Source of the DNA: Promethearchaeota archaeon
Lineage (GTDB): Archaea; Asgardarchaeota; Lokiarchaeia; Sigynarchaeales; SOKP01
Assembly (NCBI GenBank): GCA_016839425.1
Contig: JAEOUI010000367.1
Coordinates: 1-25,147 of the forward strand
Length of the DNA: 25,147 nt
Direction of reading: 5' to 3'
In this document: positions 17,578-24,647 of the stretch, piece after piece
Position numbering within the stretch: the stretch's first letter is position 1
Layout of the letters: each line of letters opens with the position of its first letter
Program-made: the position numbers and the translations under genes
The notes under the pieces: generated by a model
What the model was told of the DNA's origin: nothing
Seen by the model: only the letters and a program-made list of their open reading frames with translations
Databases searched by the model: none

Positions 17578-17636
17578 TTACAGTTGTAAATCACATTAAA
17601 ACGCTTAAATATGAATAAAATCTAGAATTATATATT
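17578..17636 (+). promoter_or_regulatory. Near-palindrome and TATA box shared with the upstream module gene
   Basis: TTACAGTTGTAAATCACAT is a one-mismatch version of the palindrome at 13137. It is followed by A-rich sequence and TTATATATT (17628-17636), the same nonamer as at 13174. A second TATA-like TATAAATA near 17721-17728 would give a nearly leaderless transcript, so two promoters are possible. Confidence 0.5.
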
Positions 17637-17745
17637 CAAGTTTGATTATAGATGTGTAAAAACCCGATTACTTTGGGAATGGCTATTATCTTTAAAAATA
17701 CCCTTTACACATTGATTTCTATAAATAAAACAAGAATAAAAAAAG

Positions 17746-18567
17746 ATGAAAGTAGTCATGACAGACCAAAAATTAGAAATATACGATATAATGGCATGTA
17801 ATGTCTATGTTGATTACGATTTCGCAACTACTAACGAGCAACATAAGTTTTTAATAGCTTTTGTTCCATTAAAAGATGTTTTCATTCCCGACTTGATCGA
17901 ATCTATAACGGCCTATGGTCCAAACGGATATGTGCAAGAGATCGCAAATCAAAAATACAGCCTCGACAATGTCAATGGTTACATCACGGATGTCGCCTTC
18001 AATTCCTGCTGGTATATGATCAATATGAGGACGGGTTTCATGGAAGAAGGCGAGTACAAGATAGAGGTTAAATGTAAGAATGGCGATGTAGTCTCAAAAT
18101 CGAGATGTCAAAAAGACGCACCAGGAAAAAGGCTAGTAAAAACGTATCTGGAACACAAGGATGTCCTATTCGAGTCGTTCGCTCCTGGCACGATGAACAA
18201 AATGCCTGAAGACGCTACCCTGAACAATGTAAAAATAAAGTGGAAAACAGTTTACGAAGTTGCGGGAATCGATGCGTATTCCATCTTTCGCATTTCGAAA
18301 GGAGCAACATCCCAAGAGTTCAACATTCAAGACTTAACTTGGTGGGATAATGTTTTTGTGCTAAGAAATAGCAATCCGACTTACGGTTTAAATAAAGGAG
18401 AAGTTATCGTGCAAAAGCCACTGAAATCCAACACGAGTTACGCTTATTTCGTGGAAGTTACAGACAGCAACACAATGGGAGAAACGAATATCTGTATTTT
18501 CCAACCACATCAGCTTTTCTCAACTCCCAAAAAATTAGAGCAGATAGTATCTGCTTCAAATTCCTAA
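17746..18567 (+). CDS. Single-module protein, cytosolic paralogue of the secreted repeat protein
   Basis: The 273 residues consist almost entirely of one module (from residue 12), the fifth copy in the locus. It keeps IYDIMACNVYVDYDF, NEQHKFL, AYGPNGY, SCWYM, TGFMEEGEY, TWWDNVF, YAYFVE and NICIFQPHQLF, including all three invariant Cys. It follows the type B pattern (VFIPD, GYITD, TYGLNKG) and is richer in Lys than the secreted copies. There is no signal peptide or membrane segment, so it is probably cytosolic. Either the ATG at 17746 or the one four codons later (17758) could start it; neither has a Shine-Dalgarno sequence. The shared upstream motif suggests co-regulation with the secreted protein. 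Function is unknown; a ligand-binding or assembly role is a guess. Confidence 0.8.
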   Translation: MKVVMTDQKLEIYDIMACNVYVDYDFATTNEQHKFLIAFVPLKDVFIPDLIESITAYGPNGYVQEIANQKYSLDNVNGYITDVAFNSCWYMINMRTGFMEEGEYKIEVKCKNGDVVSKSRCQKDAPGKRLVKTYLEHKDVLFESFAPGTMNKMPEDATLNNVKIKWKTVYEVAGIDAYSIFRISKGATSQEFNIQDLTWWDNVFVLRNSNPTYGLNKGEVIVQKPLKSNTSYAYFVEVTDSNTMGETNICIFQPHQLFSTPKKLEQIVSASNS

Positions 18568-18569
18568 AC

Positions 18570-18576
18570 TTTTTTT
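18570..18576 (+). terminator. T7 tract after the single-module gene
   Basis: Seven T residues start two nt after the stop at 18567 and are followed by AT-rich DNA. This is a plausible archaeal terminator. Confidence 0.35.
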
Positions 18577-18732
18577 ATTTTAAAATAAAAATTAGTACGA
18601 AATTTCGTCTTGAAAATCTATTTTTAAAATGCTTTATATGATGGGATTTCAAACCTTTCAGTGATCATTCTCTTGAAAATATCACCTGGATCTTATCCGA
18701 AAATTTAAATGAGTTTAATGAGTAATTAATTT

Positions 18733-19254
18733 ATGGCATTTGTACCGCTAGAGGAGACTTTTAGGACTAGTAATACAACAAGATTAGCCATCGCAGCAAT
18801 AATCAGCACAATTTTAATAATCATCTTCTTATTAACCATATATCCTTTAATAGAGAACTATTCCTCGTTTGGGTGGGGATCCTTGTTTGACATTTCCATT
18901 ACGGGTGAATTGAGTTTATCTGTTTCCATAACATTCAATCTTTTTAATATACAATGCAAGCCTAAAAGTTCCTCAAGTTCTTGCCACTCAAAAAGTTCAT
19001 CATCTAGATCATCAGACAAGGGTATTAAGTTCGGTTTAAAAATAAAAATTACACTTAACATAACCATAACTCTCTCTTTCAGTTTCGGGATTTATCATCT
19101 CATGAGTCCTAACATAGAGGATTTAATCTCGTTTTTCCAAGGAATGGGGTTCACTTTCTCCTGCATTTTGATCATAGCTTTAACTTTTTATATCGTATTA
19201 AAGCTCTTTAACATTGAATGCAGTGTCAAAAAATCTTCAAGCTCTTGTCATTAG
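18733..19254 (+). CDS. Small membrane protein with duplicated LFNI-C-x8-CH motif
   Basis: I do not recognise this 173-residue protein. It has a strong membrane segment at about 18-40, a second at about 141-160 and weaker hydrophobic stretches near 60-72 and 107-125. The motif LFNIQC, eight residues, then CH (Cys75, Cys84, His85) recurs at the very C-terminus as LFNIEC, eight residues, then CH (Cys163, Cys172, His173). In both copies a Ser run precedes CH. The 40-odd residues before each copy can also be aligned from IYPLI (36) and IYHLM (120), so the protein looks internally duplicated. A second Ser-rich patch follows the first motif. The paired Cys/His could bind metal or a cofactor next to the membrane (inference). 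The gene lies between the single-module gene and the convergent PLP-enzyme gene. Confidence 0.7.
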   Translation: MAFVPLEETFRTSNTTRLAIAAIISTILIIIFLLTIYPLIENYSSFGWGSLFDISITGELSLSVSITFNLFNIQCKPKSSSSSCHSKSSSSRSSDKGIKFGLKIKITLNITITLSFSFGIYHLMSPNIEDLISFFQGMGFTFSCILIIALTFYIVLKLFNIECSVKKSSSSCH

Positions 19255-19328
19255 ATTGTTCTCAAATTAAATTATGCCAATTTTACAATAAAACAATGTT
19301 ATTTCATTATGAATTCATTGTGACTATT

Positions 19329-20540
19329 CTAGACAATATTAGTTTCCTTGCCAACCTTAGAAATAATTTCAAGTGCCAAATTGATGAGTTCTTCGTCCAT
19401 CGTGGCCATATAGGATGTTCGTAATAATTCTTGTCCTTCGGGCACGACGGGAGGTATGACGGGATTGGTAAAGATGCCTGTAGGTGTCTCGTAAAAGAGA
19501 GATTTAAAAAAGTTAAACATTTTCATCCTTTCACCAATTATAATGGGAATTACTGCAGATTTAGAATTTCCAACATTAAATCCCGCATCCCGGAGCCCTT
19601 TCCTCATCATATCAGACACTTTAAGCAAGTTTTTCTGTAGTGAATCGTCCTTTTCTATAATATCAAGAATTGCTAGTACCGTGGCGCAAGTTGAAGGTGG
19701 TGGAGATGCTGAAAACAAAAATGTTCGAGATTTGTGTTTTAACCAATTACATGTTTCCTTACTGCCTCCTATAAATCCTCCTACGCTTGCAAAGCTTTTA
19801 GAGAATGTTCCCATTATAAAATCAACTTCTCCTTGACCCTTAAAATGATTAACGGTTCCTCTTCCGTGATCTCCCATCACTCCTAATCCGTGCGCGTCGT
19901 CAACATAAACCATTGCATCGAATTTTCTTGCAAGCTCGACCACGCGATCTAAAGGTGCTACATCCCCCTCCATTGAAAATATGCCTTCGGTTATGATAAT
20001 CCCTTTTCCAAAAGGCACCATCTCGAGTTTTGCTTGTAGGTCTTCCATGTTGCAATGTTCATAGATTAATCTATGTTCTGGGGACGTCCTTCCCAAACGC
20101 ATGCCATCAATGATTGAAGCGTGATTGGATTTATCAGAAATCACCCACTCATCGTCTCCTGTCATAATTGAAGATATTGCTCCTAGATTTGCCTGCATTC
20201 CCGTTGAATAAACCACGCATTCTTCCGTTCCCAAGAATCGAGCTAATCGTTTTTCTAATTCAATGTGTAATTCCATTGTACCGTTAAATAGGCGAGAACC
20301 CGTTGTTCCTACCCCGAATTCTTCTATGGCCTCGATAACTTTTTGTTTTATCAAGGGATGGGACGTCATTCCGAGATAATTATTACTTCCAAGCATGATG
20401 ATGTCCCTTTGGTCCATTATAACGCGTGGACTCTGCTCTCCTTCGATCTTAAAAAAAAAGGGATAAAAGTTCTGAGTTTTGGCAAGGATGGGAAAACCTT
20501 CGTTCCAATAACTTGATATCATGTTATTAATTTCTCTCAC
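19329..20540 (-). CDS. Alpha-oxoamine synthase family PLP enzyme (KBL/BioF/SPT-like)
   Basis: This 403-residue protein matches the fold-type I alpha-oxoamine synthases, which condense an amino acid with an acyl-CoA and release CO2. Family motifs are SNNYLG (52-57), GTTGSR (78-83), SNHASIIDG (138-146, with the PLP-stacking His140), DDAHGLGVMG (Asp214 and His217) and GTFSKSF with the PLP lysine at 248. The end has RTSYMATM. Candidate activities are 2-amino-3-ketobutyrate CoA ligase, 8-amino-7-oxononanoate synthase or a serine palmitoyltransferase-like reaction. Sequence alone does not decide, and no biotin or threonine-degradation genes are adjacent. Translation probably begins at GTG 20540, with an in-frame TGA two codons upstream; Met7 is an alternative. 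A TATA-like stretch near 20581-20590 suggests its own promoter, 144 nt after the radical SAM gene on the same strand. Confidence 0.85.
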   Translation of the reverse strand: MREINNMISSYWNEGFPILAKTQNFYPFFFKIEGEQSPRVIMDQRDIIMLGSNNYLGMTSHPLIKQKVIEAIEEFGVGTTGSRLFNGTMELHIELEKRLARFLGTEECVVYSTGMQANLGAISSIMTGDDEWVISDKSNHASIIDGMRLGRTSPEHRLIYEHCNMEDLQAKLEMVPFGKGIIITEGIFSMEGDVAPLDRVVELARKFDAMVYVDDAHGLGVMGDHGRGTVNHFKGQGEVDFIMGTFSKSFASVGGFIGGSKETCNWLKHKSRTFLFSASPPPSTCATVLAILDIIEKDDSLQKNLLKVSDMMRKGLRDAGFNVGNSKSAVIPIIIGERMKMFNFFKSLFYETPTGIFTNPVIPPVVPEGQELLRTSYMATMDEELINLALEIISKVGKETNIV

Positions 20541-20684
20541 AATTCATTACCAAATGTTATTGTATAATTCACATCGTATTTATTTTAAATAATTGCATTG
20601 ATTACTTTCAAATAAATGTATATTAAAAATTCATTTGGTTGAAAACTGAACTTTTTAGATTTAGCTCCTAAAAAATCTTATGGC

Positions 20685-21722
20685 TCAAGAATGAAAAAAA
20701 CACTGTGGATCTTCTCCTAACTCGGAATTAGTTAATACTTTTGCTATCGCACGACATCCACCACAAGTCCAGATGTGCTTGCAGTTCCTGCATTTTCCCT
20801 CGTAATTATCTCGATTTCTAAGATCTTTCATGAACGGTGAATTCCAGAGATTTACAAAACCATCGGTTTTAATATTCCCTATTACTGTATTTAATCGACG
20901 GCAGGGCATGACGTCTCCGTTTTCTACGACACATATACCACCAATTCCTGCGCTACAACCATGACTTCCACTTTCCCTACAGAATGTTGTCCACAGGGGA
21001 TCGTGTAGCGCAAATCGAATATATTTTTCATATTTTTTTTTTATCCTTGCAATTTTTTTAAAGCCTTTTTTAAGCTCCTCTTTCGTTAATACATTGTCAT
21101 TTAATGCAATCCCTGCTCCTGCTGGGACCAACCTCCCGAACGAAAATTGATCTGCTCCGTGGGCGATGCAATGACGAACTATACCTTTTATCTCGTTTAT
21201 ATTCCACCTTCCAAGCGTCGTCATTATCGTTGTAAATAATCCTGCTTTTGAACATTCTTCAATACCCATCGTTGCTTTTTTAAAGGAATTATGTCTTCGG
21301 ATGAAATCGTGAGAATCTTCCAAACCGTCGATGCTCACTTGCGCAATGTTTAATCCCGCAGTAGCCAATTCTCTTGCCTTGTCATTGTTAATAAGCGTTC
21401 CGTTTGAGAGGATCATGGTTATTAGACCAAGATTATTTGCGCTTGAGATGTATTCACACAACTTGGGATCCAATAAGGGTTCTCCTCCCGTAAAATAGAT
21501 CTTTCCTTGAAATCCTAAAGAATCGACAAATATTTTAAACTTTTTAATTATGCTTAATATATCATCGGAATTGAGTATATTTTGAGCGATATGTCTATCT
21601 CCACCTTCGTAACAATGTGCGCATTTCAAATTGCATTTGTCAGTGATGTGTAATTGCAAGTAAAATATTTTTCTTGGAGATTTTGCTTTATAATAACAAG
21701 ATTTTTCGCATTTTCCTATCAA
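20685..21722 (-). CDS. Radical SAM/SPASM enzyme, possible peptide-modifying maturase
   Basis: The 345 residues include a radical SAM core with CNLKCAHC (Cys30, Cys34, Cys37) for the SAM-binding [4Fe-4S] cluster and TGGEP (78-82). A complete C-terminal SPASM domain has Cys256-x12-G-x4-Cys274, then CRNC (311, 314), Cys320, Cys323 (CGGC) and Cys341 for auxiliary clusters. Radical SAM/SPASM proteins commonly modify ribosomal peptides or protein side chains, for example by thioether or C-C bond formation. Others act on carbohydrates or small molecules. The N-terminus has two further Cys (CEKSC). The gene begins with TTG at 21722, supported by AAGGAGG seven nt upstream. It starts 68 nt after a membrane protein gene ending in six Cys-Gly-Gly triplets on the same strand. 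That makes the tail a plausible substrate (inference). Confidence 0.88.
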   Translation of the reverse strand: MIGKCEKSCYYKAKSPRKIFYLQLHITDKCNLKCAHCYEGGDRHIAQNILNSDDILSIIKKFKIFVDSLGFQGKIYFTGGEPLLDPKLCEYISSANNLGLITMILSNGTLINNDKARELATAGLNIAQVSIDGLEDSHDFIRRHNSFKKATMGIEECSKAGLFTTIMTTLGRWNINEIKGIVRHCIAHGADQFSFGRLVPAGAGIALNDNVLTKEELKKGFKKIARIKKKYEKYIRFALHDPLWTTFCRESGSHGCSAGIGGICVVENGDVMPCRRLNTVIGNIKTDGFVNLWNSPFMKDLRNRDNYEGKCRNCKHIWTCGGCRAIAKVLTNSELGEDPQCFFHS

Positions 21723-21729
21723 CTGATTT

Positions 21730-21736
21730 CCTCCTT
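21730..21736 (-). promoter_or_regulatory. Shine-Dalgarno AAGGAGG fixing the TTG start of the radical SAM gene
   Basis: On the - strand AAGGAGG lies seven nt before TTG 21722. It is the strongest ribosome binding site in the window, and it supports an internal gene of a transcript that starts upstream of 22762. Confidence 0.75.
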
Positions 21737-21790
21737 GATCGTAGTTTTTTCTTTAGCATTTTAAAAAAAAGTTTTTGAGATATTTGATCT

Positions 21791-22762
21791 TTATCCCCCA
21801 CATCCTCCACATCCCCCACATCCTCCGCATCCACCACATCCTCCGCACCCTCCACCACCCCCGCCACCCAGGCTCTTTCTGACCTTTCTATTCTCATCCT
21901 TTATGCGCCTTCTCTCTTCCTTTTCTTCATATGACAAACTGCGATATTTCAGCCCCTTCATCGCTCCTATTATAACGACAATGCCAATTATGGAAACGAC
22001 AACGACGATAACTAATGTCCAAGACACGCTCACCCAAGGCACATTATTCGTGAGATTCGGAGCGATATCAAAAGCCAAGCTGCTTGATATCGAGTCCGTT
22101 TGAACAATGGTATACACCCAATACTCGCCCTCTTGTTCAAGGCTAGCTTGTCCTGGAGCGGAAGTTCTAACTGTTCCTGGATCGTAAGACGCAGGCAGTT
22201 TGATATTATATTCCGCCCTACTTACGGGTATTGAAAACTTGCCGAAATTTCTGAGAAAAAGTTGCGAGCATTCGTAAGTCTCGATTATCCAATCTTTCAT
22301 GACGAAATTCATCGTAATGGTTTTTTCGCCCGAAAATCCTGGATGATAAAACTTGATTTCCTTGTAATCTTGGTCGTCGCGACCTTCGAACTCGCGGTAA
22401 TCCCATCTTAAAAAGGCTCCCGTGTCATCGTAAACACTAATAGAAGTCTCTTGGATTGATGGTGGGCTCAAAAGCGGATAGAACTCGGGTAATAGGAATC
22501 GTTTAAAACCATCGAATTTTGTTCCACTCATGACATTATATGTAATACTCACTTGAGCCTGTACATCAAGTCCATTTATTTCTAAATTCACCTCGTAATT
22601 AGAAACAATATATGTTGGATCGGCCAAACGAACAGAATCCTGATTGAATTCATCTTCACTCTGGCTAATGGGTTCCGTTGTCAAGAAATTTGGAGCAAGC
22701 AGCACTATTAAAAACAAGGAAATCCCACTTATCACTACCTTTATTGAACTATTATTATACAC
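21791..22762 (-). CDS. Membrane protein with extracytoplasmic domain and cytosolic (Cys-Gly-Gly)6 tail
   Basis: This 323-residue protein has an N-terminal signal segment (about 8-23). An extracytoplasmic beta-rich domain (about 45-240) starts with YIVSNYEVNLEINGLDVQAQ and resembles the N-terminal part of DUF2207-type membrane proteins; this resemblance is weak and from memory. One membrane span (about 247-267) follows, then a charged segment (SYEEKEERRRIKDENRK), seven Gly, and six Cys-Gly-Gly triplets (Cys at 306, 309, 312, 315, 318, 321) up to the stop. The orientation puts the tail in the cytosol. Third codon positions vary across the triplets (TGC/TGT, GGA/GGT/GGG), which argues against a young microsatellite. 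The GTG start at 22762 has AAGGTGG six nt upstream. The radical SAM/SPASM gene follows after 68 nt. DUF2207-like proteins often have plain Gly-rich tails, so the regular Cys is what stands out. Confidence 0.85.
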   Translation of the reverse strand: MYNNSSIKVVISGISLFLIVLLAPNFLTTEPISQSEDEFNQDSVRLADPTYIVSNYEVNLEINGLDVQAQVSITYNVMSGTKFDGFKRFLLPEFYPLLSPPSIQETSISVYDDTGAFLRWDYREFEGRDDQDYKEIKFYHPGFSGEKTITMNFVMKDWIIETYECSQLFLRNFGKFSIPVSRAEYNIKLPASYDPGTVRTSAPGQASLEQEGEYWVYTIVQTDSISSSLAFDIAPNLTNNVPWVSVSWTLVIVVVVSIIGIVVIIGAMKGLKYRSLSYEEKEERRRIKDENRKVRKSLGGGGGGGCGGCGGCGGCGGCGGCGG

Positions 22763-22768
22763 AATTTA

Positions 22769-22775
22769 CCACCTT
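22769..22775 (-). promoter_or_regulatory. Shine-Dalgarno-like AAGGTGG before GTG start of the Cys-Gly-Gly protein
   Basis: AAGGTGG lies six nt upstream of GTG 22762 on the - strand and supports that start over internal Met codons, which would lose the signal segment. Confidence 0.6.
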
Positions 22776-22950
22776 GTCTTTTGGTTTTTATTTTTTTTCT
22801 TCTTCTTCATTTTATACTATCTTGGTCACCTATTTAAATGTTATGGACAAGTATCATAGTGATGGTGAACATAATACCACAAAATAATGTACATATTATA
22901 TATTTAAATAGATCTGGTAAGGATTTGAAATATTATCTGAAAATTGAAAT

Positions 22951-22990
22951 AGACAATTTTTCCTTGAGCTGGACAATTTTATAATAATAA
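22951..22990 (+). promoter_or_regulatory. Promoter region of the GNAT gene with direct repeat
   Basis: GACAATTTT occurs at 22952-22960 and again at 22972-22980, 20 nt apart. The second copy runs into an AT-rich TATAATAATAA stretch about 25-30 nt before the ATG at 23012, which fits a leaderless promoter. The repeat may bind an activator. Confidence 0.35.
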
Positions 22991-23011
22991 AAAAAATATT
23001 TCTTACTTATA

Positions 23012-23449
23012 ATGAAAAATATTAATTTACCCGTGTTAAAAACTGCCACCATCGAGGATCTCGATCTCCTCACTCAATTCTACAATGAACTCCGTGAAGC
23101 TGAACAAGCTGATGATAAGATGTCAATCGTCGAAATCAAGTCTCAAATGCAACTGTTTATGCAAGATTATGCTTTCTGCGTTTATTTACTATCTACCAAC
23201 ATAGAAATACTTGGATATGCCGTCGTGGATACAAATCGAACCCCTAAATACCTTCGTCACCTTTTTATTCGACGAGACTATCAAAACAATGGATACGGTA
23301 AGCATTTGATTCAATTAATATTAGAAAGACTCGGAATATCTACCATTGATATCGAGGTTTTCGTTTGGAACAAGGACGCAATCAAATTTTACGAAAAATT
23401 AGGCTTTAAAAAGCGCTGCTATCAAATGCGATTATATTCCAAAACTTAA
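23012..23449 (+). CDS. GNAT-family N-acetyltransferase
   Basis: The 145 residues span one GNAT domain. Acetyl-CoA-binding motif A reads LFIRRDYQNNGYGKHLI, with the Q-x-x-G-x-G/A pyrophosphate loop at Gln91-Gly94-Gly96. Motif B reads VFVWNKDAIKFYEKLGFK, the usual 'N-x-x-A-x-x-F-Y-x-x-x-G-F' signature. Length is typical for a single-domain enzyme. The acceptor (protein N-terminus, lysine, or small amine) cannot be told. The ATG at 23012 follows an AT-rich TATA-like region by about 25-30 nt. The gene is convergent with the iron-sulfur protein gene; a T7 tract at 23487-23493 lies inside the 3' end of that gene. Confidence 0.88.
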   Translation: MKNINLPVLKTATIEDLDLLTQFYNELREAEQADDKMSIVEIKSQMQLFMQDYAFCVYLLSTNIEILGYAVVDTNRTPKYLRHLFIRRDYQNNGYGKHLIQLILERLGISTIDIEVFVWNKDAIKFYEKLGFKKRCYQMRLYSKT

Positions 23450-23483
23450 TGCTCTGAAGTTTGCTTTTAAAAACAAAATGGCA

Positions 23484-24572
23484 TTATTTTTTTGTCCATT
23501 TCTTTATTTCATTGCTGTATTCAATCGAAGATTTCATGAAATGATATGTTTCAGGTGGAGCAGGTCTTTTGAGTTTTTGTTCTTCCCTTCTTTCGAGCGA
23601 TAATGCTCTGGCGGAGCAAGTCGTAACGCAGAGTCCACATCCTATACAACGGTTAGAATCAAAAGATAATTCGTCGACATCCACCGTAAATGCTTCCATT
23701 GGGCATCTCTCAATGCATTTTTCGCAAAGAACGCAATCTTTGGGAGAATAAACTGCATGATAATTCGAACCTGTTACCTTGGAAGGTACGGGAAATCGTT
23801 TAATTGTTTTTAGGATGTTACAGCACATTGGACAACAATTACAGATTGCTTCAGTGCTTTTACTACTTCCAGCTACTTGATGTACTAGCCCTTCTCGCTC
23901 GGATTGTCTAAGAATCTCTTCGGCTTCTTCTTGGGAGATCCATCGTCCAACACCAAGCCCTTCAATGGCATATTCTGCGTAGAAGTCGAAACCAATGCAG
24001 ACATCAATAGTTTGTTCGCAATTAGTTCCAATAATCTGCATTTTTTTAGCACAGGCACAAGGAATCACACCAATACGCTTCCTCGACTTAACAATTTCCA
24101 ACACATCGTCGAATGGGAGAATTGAATTGTTAAAATCGACGCTTTCGTGTACTGGTACCGTTCTGAGCGTCTTTCCACGCGCTTTAAACCCTTTCTCTAC
24201 ATATTCATCTAATAAAACCATCAATTCTCTCGGTCCATCCAGAACTGCTGCGTTCTCAATGAATCCGTGCATAAAGGGCGCAGCAGCATAAAACATACGA
24301 TTTTCTGCCATTATGGGGAAAACGACTCCCTTTTTCGTCATTTGATCTAATATTTTCGCTATATTGGAAACATTCATTTGGGCTTTTTTTGAAATAAATT
24401 CAATCGGTTCGAGTTCCCTGCTCATATGAAGATATAATTCCGCCTCTTCTGTCGTGAAAAGCATTCGAAGTATTTTAATTTCAACACCCGATTTCGTCGA
24501 ATTAAATCCTAGACCATATTCGTCAATTCTTTCCTGCAACCTTTTATAAATGTCTTCTTTCATAAAACCCAT
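23484..24572 (-). CDS. Winged-helix / Cys-rich / 2[4Fe-4S] ferredoxin-domain protein
   Basis: This 362-residue cytosolic protein has three parts. The N-terminus (about 30-100) looks like a MarR-type winged helix (EAELYLHMSRELEPIEFISKK, then a helix and a wing). The middle contains CAC (Cys172, Cys174), Cys185, Cys192 and the cluster CNCCPMCC (244-251), a plausible extra metal or Fe-S site. The C-terminus is a 2[4Fe-4S] ferredoxin: C-x2-C-x2-C-x3-C at 280/283/286/290 and 309/312/315/319. Similar 4Fe-4S proteins of this length occur in anaerobic bacteria and archaea, but the biochemical role is not established to my knowledge. The winged helix suggests redox-responsive regulation (inference). 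Start may be ATG 24572 or Met4 (24563); both have only weak ribosome binding signals. An inverted repeat lies about 50 nt upstream. Confidence 0.8.
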   Translation of the reverse strand: MGFMKEDIYKRLQERIDEYGLGFNSTKSGVEIKILRMLFTTEEAELYLHMSRELEPIEFISKKAQMNVSNIAKILDQMTKKGVVFPIMAENRMFYAAAPFMHGFIENAAVLDGPRELMVLLDEYVEKGFKARGKTLRTVPVHESVDFNNSILPFDDVLEIVKSRKRIGVIPCACAKKMQIIGTNCEQTIDVCIGFDFYAEYAIEGLGVGRWISQEEAEEILRQSEREGLVHQVAGSSKSTEAICNCCPMCCNILKTIKRFPVPSKVTGSNYHAVYSPKDCVLCEKCIERCPMEAFTVDVDELSFDSNRCIGCGLCVTTCSARALSLERREEQKLKRPAPPETYHFMKSSIEYSNEIKKWTKK

Positions 24573-24622
24573 TCCTTTAATTTGATTTTCTCAATCCCCA
24601 GAATCTGTGAAATAAAATGGTA

Positions 24623-24647
24623 AATTACTTGATAAAAGTAATTACTT
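24623..24647. promoter_or_regulatory. Inverted repeat AATTACTT-GATAA-AAGTAATT (candidate operator)
   Basis: Eight-nt arms (24623-24630, 24636-24643) are separated by five nt. The right arm is also part of the 12-nt palindrome AAGTAATTACTT (24636-24647). It lies between the start of the winged-helix/Fe-S gene (24572) and the mobile-element fragment. Confidence 0.45.

Noticed and set aside
21688..21897. Open frame overlapping the Cys-Gly-Gly tail, rich in Glu, Asp and Val
   Set aside because: It is a shifted reading of the same GC-rich repeat, runs into the radical SAM start, and has no independent start signal. The Cys-Gly-Gly frame has the signal peptide, membrane span and start site.
22644..22887. 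Two overlapping + strand frames with Phe-rich stretches upstream of the GNAT gene
   Set aside because: They arise from a T-rich tract and overlap the start of the - strand membrane protein gene. There is no domain or start signal.
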